Source: Weissella cibaria KACC 11862 (lineage in GTDB: Bacteria; Bacillota; Bacilli; Lactobacillales; Lactobacillaceae). From it: a stretch of 38,817 bases of DNA. Below are positions 1-6,376 of the stretch, piece by piece. Made by a program: the position numbers and the translations under genes. The stretch is from assembly GCF_000193635.1 (NCBI RefSeq), contig NZ_AEKT01000018.1, positions 1 through 38,817 of the forward strand, in the 5' to 3' direction. The notes below the pieces were generated by a model. That model worked only from the letters and a program-made list of their open reading frames with translations. It was not told the DNA's origin and searched no databases. Numbering within the stretch: position 1 is the first letter of the stretch; the number at the start of each line of letters is the position of its first letter.

Positions 1-34
1 GGCTTCCGACAGATAATCGTCGGAAGCCGTTTTT
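1..34 (+). terminator. Intrinsic terminator at window edge
   Basis: Inverted repeat GGCTTCCGAC / GTCGGAAGCC with a 7-8 nt loop, followed on the plus strand by GTTTTT. It would end a plus-strand gene lying left of the window and, since A residues flank the other side, probably also the minus-strand ABC exporter operon. Confidence 0.8.
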
Positions 35-36
35 AC

Positions 37-816
37 TTAGTTTTTGTGATTGTAAACATAAACGGTCAATGGTGCAAAGATTGCAACCACCAGTACGCCA
101 GCTCCTAAGACTATCCAAGCTTGTGTTGGCCAAGCCCCGTGGTTAAGCATCATGCGTGAAGCTTGAATAACATATGAGACGGGATTGATGTTTACCAAAA
201 TTTGCATCGCATGTGGCAACGTCTTAACTGGCACAAATGCACTTGATAGGAACGTCAACAACAACATCGTAATCAATGACACACTTTCCACCATTGTTGA
301 ACTCTTAGCCAACATGCCGTATAGCGCGAAAATCCAGCTCAACGCCCACCCTAAGAAGACATCTAGCACCACGACAACAATGACCCAGCCAAAGCCAGCA
401 GCAGGTCGCCACCCCATCAAGAAACCAGTCGTTAATGACGCAACGGCCGCAATGAACAAGCGCAAAATATCAGCGAGTAGTTGTCCAGCTAATGGTGCGA
501 TATGTGCAATTGGTAATGACTTCAAGCGGTCATAAATACCTGAATTCAAATCATCGCTAATCTGGGTACCTGAACCCGCTGCCGCTGAAATCAACGCCTG
601 CATCAGAATACCAGGCACAATCGTTGGCAAATAAGCGTGTACGTTACCGGCAATCGCCCCACCAAACAAGAAACCAAACATCAACATAAACATCACCGGT
701 TGCACGATGACGTCCAAAAATTTGTCTGGGTTGTGGAGCGTCTTCAATAAGTTACGATATGCCATCGTCGCAATATTTGCAAATACATTCGTCTTGTGTG
801 GTTGTACATCCATCAT
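37..816 (-). CDS. ABC-2 type drug exporter permease (DrrB-like)
   Basis: 259-aa membrane protein forming the channel of an ABC exporter. About six hydrophobic segments are visible, in the usual ABC-2/DrrB arrangement: a cytoplasmic N-terminus, then a segment near residue 40 containing VQPVMFMLMFGFLFGG, then pairs of helices to the C-terminus. Length is typical of the family. Start chosen at the first of two consecutive ATGs, with GAGAAGAGG about 8 nt upstream. It lies 17 nt downstream of the ATPase gene on the same strand, so the two form one operon. The substrate is unknown; daunorubicin-type naming reflects family only. Expression is probably set by the MarR operators upstream of the ATPase gene. 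Confidence 0.88.
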   Translation of the reverse strand: MMDVQPHKTNVFANIATMAYRNLLKTLHNPDKFLDVIVQPVMFMLMFGFLFGGAIAGNVHAYLPTIVPGILMQALISAAAGSGTQISDDLNSGIYDRLKSLPIAHIAPLAGQLLADILRLFIAAVASLTTGFLMGWRPAAGFGWVIVVVVLDVFLGWALSWIFALYGMLAKSSTMVESVSLITMLLLTFLSSAFVPVKTLPHAMQILVNINPVSYVIQASRMMLNHGAWPTQAWIVLGAGVLVVAIFAPLTVYVYNHKN

Positions 817-833
817 GATTTTTGCCTCTTCTC

Positions 834-1769
834 TTAATTCTTACCAACCGTCAATGCAAAGAACACGTCATCCATTGATGGCTGTTCAACTGACATGTTT
901 GTCATCGTCACGCCCGCTGCCGTAATGGCTTGGAGGACCCCCGCAACGGTATTAATATCATCAATTGCCACTTCAACAACATTACGGGTTACTTGCGGTG
1001 TTGCCGGTAAAGTGTTCGCCATCACACCACGCGCTTGTTCTGCTTGTGCATCGTCTACCACTTCAACGCGTAACTTAGCACCACCAACTTGTGCCTTCAA
1101 TTCAGCCGGTGTCCCGATACTAACCAACTTACCGTGGTCAATCACCGCAATACGATCAGCCAACTCGTCCGCCTCTTCCAGGTATTGCGTCGTCAACACG
1201 ATGGTTGAACCAGCCGCAACTAATTGTCGAATGGTAGCCCACATCTGCGTACGTGTACGTGGGTCCAAACCAGTCGTTGGTTCATCTAGGAAAATTAAAG
1301 CGGGACGTGTAATTAAACTAACTGCCAAATCCAAACGTCGACGCATCCCACCTGAAAAGTTTGAAATTGCTTTATCAGCTGAATTTACTAGTGAAAATTC
1401 TTCCAGCAATTCAGCCGTCCGAGCTTTCGCTTCCTGGCGTGACAAACCATTCAAGCGTGAAAAAATCATCAGGTTCTCGCGAGCAGAAATATCTTCATCA
1501 ACCGATGCATACTGGCCAGTTAAGCCAAATAATGAGCGTACCGTTTGTGATTCTGTCTTCACGTCGTGACCAAAAATTTTAATGTCGCCACTTGTTGGTT
1601 GGAGTAACGTCGTCATCATACGCAACGTGGTCGTCTTGCCGGCTCCGTTGGGTCCTAATAAGCCAAATACCTCGCCACGCTTAATGTTGAATGATACTTG
1701 ATCAACCGCCGTTTGTTGACCAAACGTCTTCGTTAATCCGTTAATTTCTACTGCATATTCTTCAGTCAT
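834..1769 (-). CDS. ABC exporter ATP-binding protein (DrrA-like)
   Basis: 311-aa nucleotide-binding subunit paired with the adjacent ABC-2 permease. Walker A GPNGAGKT at residues 39-46, signature SGGMRRRLDL, Walker B LIFLDEPTTGLD, and a C-terminal extension of about 90 residues typical of the DrrA/CcmA drug-exporter branch, ending in the conserved 'PSMDDVFFALT' region. Start at ATG 1769 has AGAAGG upstream. It is the first gene of a two-gene minus-strand operon and is divergent from a MarR-type regulator; three TCAGG-N3-CCTGA boxes lie between them. Function as an ATPase is clear; the transported compound cannot be told from sequence. Confidence 0.93.
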   Translation of the reverse strand: MTEEYAVEINGLTKTFGQQTAVDQVSFNIKRGEVFGLLGPNGAGKTTTLRMMTTLLQPTSGDIKIFGHDVKTESQTVRSLFGLTGQYASVDEDISARENLMIFSRLNGLSRQEAKARTAELLEEFSLVNSADKAISNFSGGMRRRLDLAVSLITRPALIFLDEPTTGLDPRTRTQMWATIRQLVAAGSTIVLTTQYLEEADELADRIAVIDHGKLVSIGTPAELKAQVGGAKLRVEVVDDAQAEQARGVMANTLPATPQVTRNVVEVAIDDINTVAGVLQAITAAGVTMTNMSVEQPSMDDVFFALTVGKN

Positions 1770-1800
1770 GATAATGCCTTCTTGTTTTTAAAATTAATTA

Positions 1801-1871
1801 TCAGGGTACCTGACGAAAATAATAATAAGGGTACCTGATTAAATTGTCAACAACTTTGTTCAGGTACCCTG
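1801..1871. promoter_or_regulatory. Three repeat MarR-type operators between exporter and regulator
   Basis: Three copies of a dyad with arms TCAGG and CCTGA around a 3-nt core: TCAGGGTACCTGA at 1801-1813, AAGGGTACCTGAT at 1827-1839 (one arm degenerate) and TCAGGTACCCTGT at 1860-1872 (opposite core orientation). They sit in the 175-bp gap between the divergent drrA-like and marR-like genes, where a MarR dimer would repress both. Binding is inferred from position and symmetry. Confidence 0.75.
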
Positions 1872-1903
1872 TCTATTTATCGTTTATTAAGCATTGAAAG
1901 CCT

Positions 1904-1920
1904 GTTATACTGGCTATAAC
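1904..1920. promoter_or_regulatory. Separate 17-bp palindrome at the marR promoter
   Basis: GTTATA-CTGGC-TATAAC, perfect 6-bp arms and unrelated to the TCAGG boxes. It overlaps possible -10 hexamers (TATAAC 1915-1920 with TTGAAA 1894-1899 at 15-bp spacing, or TATACT 1906-1911 with TTTATT 1883-1888 at 17-bp spacing). It may be just promoter sequence or a second operator. Confidence 0.4.
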
Positions 1921-1944
1921 AGAAAATAAAGGACGGCGAACATC

Positions 1945-2454
1945 ATGGCTGATTTAATTGAAAAACACCAATTGGCGGCAAAATTATTTGAATTTACTTC
2001 ATTGCAGCACTTAGCTGATGAACAAGTGGAACGTCACTCGCCTGTTTTTCGTGGCCAAAACAAAGTCCTTGTCGCATTAAGCGAAGGTGATAATATTTCG
2101 CAAAAAGAGCTTGCAGAACGCCTTGAAATGAGTGTTCAATCAACTGCTGAATTTGTTACCAAGCTAGTGAAAAAGGATTTTGTGACGAAAACAAAATCAC
2201 CAACTGACGGTCGCATTCAATTAATTAAATTAACTGAAAAAGGGCGTCGTGAAGCTGAAAAAAGCTTATTTTACATTCCTGAATATTTGGATTATCTTGA
2301 CCCTGAGGATTGGACACAGCTAGCAGCGATGCTAGATAAAATGAACGACGGCATTCGTGATCATTTGAAGATTGATGGTATCCAAAACTTGGGTACTCGG
2401 ATTATGTTGAGCCAGTTGGATCGTAAGACTGAAATTGATAATAATGAAAAATAG
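1945..2454 (+). CDS. MarR-family transcriptional regulator of the ABC exporter
   Basis: 169-aa winged-helix regulator. The central HTH (ISQKELAERLEMSVQSTAEFVTKLVKKDFV) is followed by the wing (KSPTDGRIQLIKLTEKGRREAE), the standard MarR layout. Start ATG has AAAGGACGG upstream at good spacing. Divergent position from the DrrAB-type exporter and the three shared dyads argue that it represses the exporter and itself until a toxic ligand binds. The C-terminus is somewhat longer than the usual 140-150 residues. A strong terminator follows directly. Confidence 0.88.
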   Translation: MADLIEKHQLAAKLFEFTSLQHLADEQVERHSPVFRGQNKVLVALSEGDNISQKELAERLEMSVQSTAEFVTKLVKKDFVTKTKSPTDGRIQLIKLTEKGRREAEKSLFYIPEYLDYLDPEDWTQLAAMLDKMNDGIRDHLKIDGIQNLGTRIMLSQLDRKTEIDNNEK

Positions 2455-2456
2455 CA

Positions 2457-2494
2457 AAAACCGCGTTGGAAAATTATCCAACGCGGTTTTCTGT
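2457..2494 (+). terminator. Intrinsic terminator after marR-like gene
   Basis: AACCGCGTTGGA / TCCAACGCGGTT stem with a 6-nt loop, followed by TTCTGTTT. Confidence 0.85.
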
Positions 2495-2561
2495 TTATAA
2501 CTATATCTTATTAACTACTTGGCGATTATTGCCGATTTCTCGACAAAATGACAGATATATA

Positions 2562-2589
2562 TTACATAAAGCAAACTATATGTTACACT
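2562..2589 (+). promoter_or_regulatory. Candidate promoter for XRE/membrane gene pair
   Basis: TTACAT (2562-2567) and TACACT (2584-2589) separated by 16 bp, giving a leader of about 30 nt before the chosen start at 2626. Confidence 0.45.
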
Positions 2590-2625
2590 CTTGTTAGTTA
2601 TAAACGTAACGGAAGAGGAATGGCC

Positions 2626-2838
2626 ATGAATAACTCTGTACGTAAATACAGAACATTAAAGGGATTAACCCAAAAAGAGCTCGCTAACGCAATTGGAGTA
2701 ACGCGCCAAACAATCGCTCTGATTGAAAAAGGGACCTATAACCCTACTATGAAACTCGCAATTGCGATAGCAACACAACTAGATACAGACTTAAATTCAC
2801 TTTTTTTGAGGCAAGATACAGATGAAACCAACTACTGA
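2626..2838 (+). CDS. Small XRE-family transcriptional regulator
   Basis: 70-aa protein that is almost entirely one helix-turn-helix domain: MNNSVRKYRTLKGLTQKEL, then GVTRQTIALIEKGTYNPT, then LDTDLNSLF. It matches the compact YozG-type regulators usually found beside a small membrane protein. The open frame extends to 2548, but the start at 2626 is preferred because GGAAGAGGA ends 6-7 nt upstream. It overlaps the next gene by 17 nt, so the two are translationally coupled. It probably represses its own operon; targets elsewhere are unknown. Confidence 0.85.
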   Translation: MNNSVRKYRTLKGLTQKELANAIGVTRQTIALIEKGTYNPTMKLAIAIATQLDTDLNSLFLRQDTDETNY

Positions 2839-3250
2839 TGAGAGAATTATCCAGAAAGACAATGAAGTTGTTACGCGATCATTTGTATTTTTAGTTCTAC
2901 TACTTATACTATTTCTAGTGTCTGCGCATTTTTTTAAATCCGTACATGACAATCCTGAAATAACAATATTCACAATATTGATTGCGACGTTGTTCTATTC
3001 ATTAATCGACTTCTTCATTTCAAAAACTTTATTTGCTGATGTACAAGATACAAAGGATTTAAAATTGAAGTTAAAATCACTGACATTCGATATCATCGTC
3101 TTCAATATTGTTTTAATCGGTCTATCTATGTTTCATGCAATCGATTTGAAGTTTAGTGGACTATTCCTTATCGCACTTCTCGTAATGGATATCGTACTTT
3201 TTATACTAGGATTTATCATTCTAAAACTATGGCTTGTTTTTACTGAGTAA
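2822..3250 (+). CDS. Small four-helix membrane protein coupled to XRE regulator
   Basis: 142-aa protein with four hydrophobic stretches (about residues 20-40, 47-66, 88-108, 113-137) and a charged loop after the second (KTLFADVQDTKDLKLKLKS). No enzymatic motif is visible. The architecture and pairing resemble DUF3278/DUF6773-like membrane partners of YozG-type regulators; this is known as a recurring pair but not with a settled function. Start overlaps the end of the regulator gene. The pair is more AT-rich than the surrounding housekeeping genes. Confidence 0.75.
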   Translation: MKPTTDERIIQKDNEVVTRSFVFLVLLLILFLVSAHFFKSVHDNPEITIFTILIATLFYSLIDFFISKTLFADVQDTKDLKLKLKSLTFDIIVFNIVLIGLSMFHAIDLKFSGLFLIALLVMDIVLFILGFIILKLWLVFTE

Positions 3251-3263
3251 ACCACCGCAAAAT

Positions 3264-3303
3264 AAGGCGCAATTCTGTCACTTTGGAAAGAATTGCGCCT
3301 TTT
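3264..3303. terminator. Intrinsic terminator
   Basis: Perfect 13-bp stem AAGGCGCAATTCT / AGAATTGCGCCTT with T residues after it on the plus strand; it separates the XRE pair from the convergent isochorismatase-fold gene and can serve both. Confidence 0.8.
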
Positions 3304-3332
3304 AACTGCATTCAAAAAATTATTTTTTAATC

Positions 3333-3923
3333 CTACTTAGCAACTTCAATCGCTGCCAGCACTTCTGCTATCGTACGTACCTTACCCAAACGAGGAAAAA
3401 TGACTTCGACGGATGCGTTGTGACCTTGATCTGTGCGATCAGTCATTGCTTCTGGAACAAAGACCAAGTTATACCCATGTTGTGCCGCCTCACGGGCTGT
3501 TGTATCCACCCCAATTGACGTTGCAATTCCCGTCAAGATAATTGTATCGATACCCCGTCGACGCAATTGCACATCTAAATCCGTGCCATAAAATGCGCCC
3601 CAATTATGCTTGTTTACGACCGTTACATTAGTCGCCGTCTCATCAGCGGCAATATCCATTGCTAACCGTGTCGCTGCATCTGGTAATGGCTTTGCGACCT
3701 GATGTGGTGCATCTGTCACTGGATTCATACCTTCAGTACCATCATTCTTTACTCGCACAAGAACAATTTGGGCGGGCGTATTTTTCAACGCTGCCGCTAA
3801 TTCATTGTTCCGTGCAATCACTGTTTCACCGTCATTAGGCGTCGTGACCCCGTTACGAATAATGCCATCTTGCACGTCAATTACGACCAATGCCGTACGC
3901 GCTAGATCAAAATCTAAAGCCAT
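3333..3923 (-). CDS. Isochorismatase-fold hydrolase with Gly at the nucleophile position
   Basis: 196-aa protein of the isochorismatase-like alpha/beta superfamily. Asp16 in ALVVIDVQDG and Lys105 in VVNKHNWGAF match the Asp and Lys of the family's catalytic triad. The nucleophile strand reads LTGIATSIGVDTTARE, so Gly138 sits where amidase members carry Cys. Loss of the Cys is known in true isochorismatases such as PhzD, which work without a covalent step, so a nicotinamidase-type amidase role is unlikely. Length is normal. Monocistronic by appearance, bounded by a terminator on its 3' side and a parS-like site upstream. The substrate is unknown. Confidence 0.85.
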   Translation of the reverse strand: MALDFDLARTALVVIDVQDGIIRNGVTTPNDGETVIARNNELAAALKNTPAQIVLVRVKNDGTEGMNPVTDAPHQVAKPLPDAATRLAMDIAADETATNVTVVNKHNWGAFYGTDLDVQLRRRGIDTIILTGIATSIGVDTTAREAAQHGYNLVFVPEAMTDRTDQGHNASVEVIFPRLGKVRTIAEVLAAIEVAK

Positions 3924-4000
3924 CTCACATACCTCTTCGTTCTTCGTATTAGTAATTTTCAGTGTATCACTTTACGAAGCGACATCACAAATGAAGATAT

Positions 4001-4016
4001 TGTTTCACGTGAAACA
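4001..4016. other. parS: parS chromosome-partitioning site (perfect)
   Basis: TGTTTCACGTGAAACA, a perfect 16-bp palindrome matching the firmicute ParB-binding consensus. It lies between the isochorismatase-fold gene and the stop codon of the next gene. Three related sites occur in this window, as expected near an origin. Confidence 0.85.
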
Positions 4017-4018
4017 CA

Positions 4019-4434
4019 CTAATAAGCAAACCAAACATAGCCTGGTTTCAAGATATGCTGACCACTTATTAATGGCTGGCCTTCATTCGGCACTTCAGAA
4101 ATTACCAGATGATAAGCTACTGCTGGTTTATTCGTTGTGTACAGCGTTGGTAACATTAACTTAAATGTCCCCGACTTAATCTTAGCAACCATTTCGTCAA
4201 AATCATTATCTAACTCCCAGTCCGGCAACGTATGCTGTTGGCGCCCATCCGAGAATCGTAGGCCTTCTTCCAATAGGACAATGTCATTAATATCATCGAT
4301 TGAAATATCCATTTCTAAGTCAGCTTGTAGCATTTGCTCCAGTTCTGATTTATTAGCTACAAAAACTTCAACTTACTCGCCAACTGTTCATAATTTGAGT
4401 GACCCTTTAACGTTAGTTTAGTTACAACGTCCAT
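4019..4434 (-). pseudogene. Frameshifted small gene of unknown function
   Basis: A good ribosome binding site (AAAGGAG) precedes ATG 4434, which opens MDVVTKLTLKGHSNYEQLASKL and then hits TAG after 25 codons. The next frame, open from a TAA near 4363, continues EVFVANKSELEQMLQADLE and runs to a stop at 4019. Adding one base near AAGTT|GAAGTT (about 4359-4365) would join them into one protein of about 138 aa. Either the gene is inactivated or the assembly has a one-base error. An alternative is that the internal ATG 4333 makes a 104-aa protein, but it lacks a good ribosome binding site. The product is acidic, has no recognised domain, and is driven by one of four repeated promoter elements. 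Confidence 0.7.
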
Positions 4435-4471
4435 TGCTTAAATCTCCTTTTCTATTTCAACTAGTATCAAA

Positions 4472-4503
4472 ATTATAAAATTCCACCGCGACATTATTTG
4501 TCG
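4472..4503 (-). promoter_or_regulatory. Repeated promoter element, copy 1
   Basis: Read on the minus strand: CGACAAATAATGTCGCG (4503-4487), 9 nt, then TATAAT (4477-4472). The element overlaps the last codons and stop of the preceding 87-aa gene. Downstream are AAAGGAG and the start of the frameshifted gene. The same 17-mer with the same 9-nt gap occurs at three other promoters in this window. Confidence 0.7.
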
Positions 4504-4757
4504 TTATTATCCTGACTATTTAAATCGGATTCCGTTAGCTTTTCATACGCCTCCAGTATGAAACCAAATGACATCATTAATACAAACATGAATGCCATCC
4601 CCAAAATGAATGTCTTTAACTCATGAGACTGGCCTAACAACGCCGCTTGCCTCATGAATCGCCAAATATAAGCACCAAAAAGCAGATTCAACAACAGCGC
4701 GATGCTTGCTTTTTGATAGAAAACAACTCTATCTTGCCAACTATTATTTTTAAACAT
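4494..4757 (-). CDS. Small two-helix membrane protein
   Basis: 87-aa protein starting MFKNNSWQDRVVFYQ at ATG 4757, with AAAGGTGAGG just upstream overlapping the stop of the toxin-like gene. Two hydrophobic segments (about residues 15-35 and 47-68) and an acidic, Asn-rich tail ending QDNNDK. A longer frame starting at 4793 would overlap the toxin-like gene and has no ribosome binding site. It is the last gene of a three-gene unit: membrane protein, RelE/YoeB-like toxin, membrane protein. Function not recognised. Confidence 0.65.
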   Translation of the reverse strand: MFKNNSWQDRVVFYQKASIALLLNLLFGAYIWRFMRQAALLGQSHELKTFILGMAFMFVLMMSFGFILEAYEKLTESDLNSQDNNDK

Positions 4758-4768
4758 ATTCCTCACCT

Positions 4769-5038
4769 TTACGCACCAACATAATGACCCCAAACTGATA
4801 ACACTTCAATCATATGATCGGCTGGAAACACCTGGTATACCACCCGATGTTGAACGTTCAACCGTCGTGAAAAAACTCTACTTTTACGGCCCGCAAATAC
4901 CTTTAATTTTTCTGCGTCAGCCATTGGTTCTTCCTTAATATCGTCCAGTACGTTATTTAATTTTTCTGAAAAACCTGCTTTTTGCAATTGTTTCAAAGAT
5001 TTCTTAGCCAACGTTGTGCCTAGTTTAATTGTGTACAT
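4769..5038 (-). CDS. YoeB/RelE-superfamily toxin-like protein
   Basis: 89-aa basic protein with the RelE/ParE fold pattern and the YoeB-type ending. Residues Glu43, Arg65 (in QHRVVYQV), and the C-terminal pair His85-Tyr86 in VLSVWGHY line up with the catalytic residues of the YoeB/Txe mRNA interferase. Known members cut ribosome-bound mRNA and need a Phd/YefM antitoxin encoded next to them. No such antitoxin is seen here: both immediate neighbours encode small membrane proteins. The 9-nt gap to the upstream gene and the overlap region with the downstream one indicate one operon. It could be an active toxin controlled in a non-standard way, or a relict. Confidence 0.8.
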   Translation of the reverse strand: MYTIKLGTTLAKKSLKQLQKAGFSEKLNNVLDDIKEEPMADAEKLKVFAGRKSRVFSRRLNVQHRVVYQVFPADHMIEVLSVWGHYVGA

Positions 5039-5047
5039 TTTCCATTC

Positions 5048-5317
5048 TCACTTTCGCATCTCAGCTTCAATCTGGAGTAGTTTTACCCGATATTGAAATC
5101 TCAGAATGACAACTACTCCTGCAACAAATTCTGTCAGGCCGAAGAATTTCCAAGCAAGTATCAGAACTACCCGCAACACTTGTTCATGCGGATACATCCC
5201 CATCCAACGAAACATTAATAACACCAAAAATGTCGTTCCGTATATCACAATTAACTCTCTTAAAATCATGGTTACCGAAAGTTGCAACCAACGTTGTTTA
5301 TATTCTTGTCGCGTCAT
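5048..5317 (-). CDS. Small two-helix membrane protein upstream of toxin-like gene
   Basis: 89-aa protein, MTRQEYKQRWLQLSVT then two hydrophobic segments (about residues 20-36 and 46-72) and a charged tail RVKLLQIEAEMRK. Start ATG 5317 has CGGAGAA about 10 nt upstream. It is the first gene of the unit that also encodes the YoeB-like toxin (9 nt downstream) and a second small membrane protein. Its promoter carries copy 2 of the repeated CGACAAATARTGTCGCG element. No known domain. Confidence 0.7.
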   Translation of the reverse strand: MTRQEYKQRWLQLSVTMILRELIVIYGTTFLVLLMFRWMGMYPHEQVLRVVLILAWKFFGLTEFVAGVVVILRFQYRVKLLQIEAEMRK

Positions 5318-5354
5318 TTTATTGATTCTCCGTCATATCTCATTCGATATGCTC

Positions 5355-5386
5355 ATCATAATGAAATGACGCGACATTATTTGTCG
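5355..5386 (-). promoter_or_regulatory. Repeated promoter element, copy 2
   Basis: Minus strand: CGACAAATAATGTCGCG (5386-5370), 9 nt, TATGAT (5360-5355). It lies between the terminator of the FRG operon and the small toxin/membrane operon, so it must start a new transcript. Confidence 0.7.
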
Positions 5387-5391
5387 TAAAT

Positions 5392-5425
5392 AAAAACAGC
5401 GTCCAAATGTATGGACGCTGTTTCT
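5392..5425. terminator. Intrinsic terminator of the FRG operon
   Basis: AAACAGCGTCCA / TGGACGCTGTTT 12-bp stem with a 6-nt loop; A and T runs on both sides make it bidirectional. Confidence 0.85.
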
Positions 5426-5473
5426 GAATGCAGCTATTCTTGTGTTTAATTTACTAATATATATATCAGAACA

Positions 5474-6376
5474 TCAAAATTTCTCTGGATAAATCATATA
5501 CACAGACTTGCCACTTATACTTAATTGCCGCTTAAGTTGTTCATCTGTATTTATGTCCCCATCAATATTCACCTTAATAAGTGATATTCTATTCTCATCA
5601 AAATTGAATGAGTCGGTTTGAATATCGTCTAACGTAAGTACATTTTCCCGCGAAAATTCATTCACCATGTTATCGACGTCGCCACTAGTTAAAAATGATC
5701 CGGATTGAGCTATCAATCTTTGATGAATATTATTCGCTTTCACTGCATATGTGGTTAACAAATCAGACGGAACAATTTCGGGTTCAAAATTTCGTACATA
5801 TTTTCTAACTTCATGAAGTAATCGATGTACTGATTTGTGCTTCTTAGTCTTAAAAACATGTTGTCTATTAAATCTTCTCGTCGAGATTAGTGTTTGCTTT
5901 GCTAATGTCAACAAATTTTTTCTATCACTATCATCTAAGGCTGCCATCGCAGTAACTATTTCAATGGCATCACTATTATTTGTCTTCACCCTAGAACTCG
6001 GTACAATAATCCAGTACATAGCTCGATTATTATCGTTCTCCTTTTGCCCGTCTAGTGCAAAAAACAAAGCGACCAAAATATCCTCTGTAATATCAATTAA
6101 ACGTGTAGGAATTCCGTAGTGTTGCATCACGCTTAGATGGCCCAAATGATTTTGTGATTGACTAAATAACTCTGGATGCTTTTGAAGCGCCCTTTCATAT
6201 TCTTCATTTTCAATCAATTTGTTTTTTTGTATGCGTGATATAGCTGGTCGAATATCCCACTCTGAGTTACGTTGGCCTCGATAATACACTTCAAGTCCAT
6301 TTGCCCTATCAACGGCAGCCATAATCTCATCATTAATGTCATAAAGATCTTGTAAGGATTTAATCTTCCGAATCAT
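5474..6376 (-). CDS. FRG-domain protein, third gene of putative defence operon
   Basis: 300-aa protein with an N-terminal FRG domain: LEVYYRGQRNSEWDIRPAIS (Arg33-Gly34-Gln35 being the namesake residues) and, about 50 residues later, VMQHYGIPTRLIDITEDI followed by LVALFFAL. FRG domains are common in bacterial accessory genes and are found in several phage-defence contexts, but their activity is not settled. The C-terminal 150 residues (LISTRRFNRQHVFKTKK, PEIVPSDLLTTYAVKANNI) resemble the usual FRG tail. Its start overlaps the end of the preceding gene by 17 nt, so it is translationally coupled. Local base composition is more AT-rich than the neighbouring efflux genes. Confidence 0.85.
   Translation of the reverse strand: MIRKIKSLQDLYDINDEIMAAVDRANGLEVYYRGQRNSEWDIRPAISRIQKNKLIENEEYERALQKHPELFSQSQNHLGHLSVMQHYGIPTRLIDITEDILVALFFALDGQKENDNNRAMYWIIVPSSRVKTNNSDAIEIVTAMAALDDSDRKNLLTLAKQTLISTRRFNRQHVFKTKKHKSVHRLLHEVRKYVRNFEPEIVPSDLLTTYAVKANNIHQRLIAQSGSFLTSGDVDNMVNEFSRENVLTLDDIQTDSFNFDENRISLIKVNIDGDINTDEQLKRQLSISGKSVYMIYPEKF

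Noticed and set aside
895-1569. 224-codon plus-strand frame opposite the ABC ATPase
   Set aside because: Shadow of the ATPase gene, which has all ABC motifs.
4472-4503. Repeated element as a LexA (SOS) box
   Set aside because: The Gram-positive LexA consensus CGAAC-N4-GTTCG does not match CGACA-N5-TGTCG.
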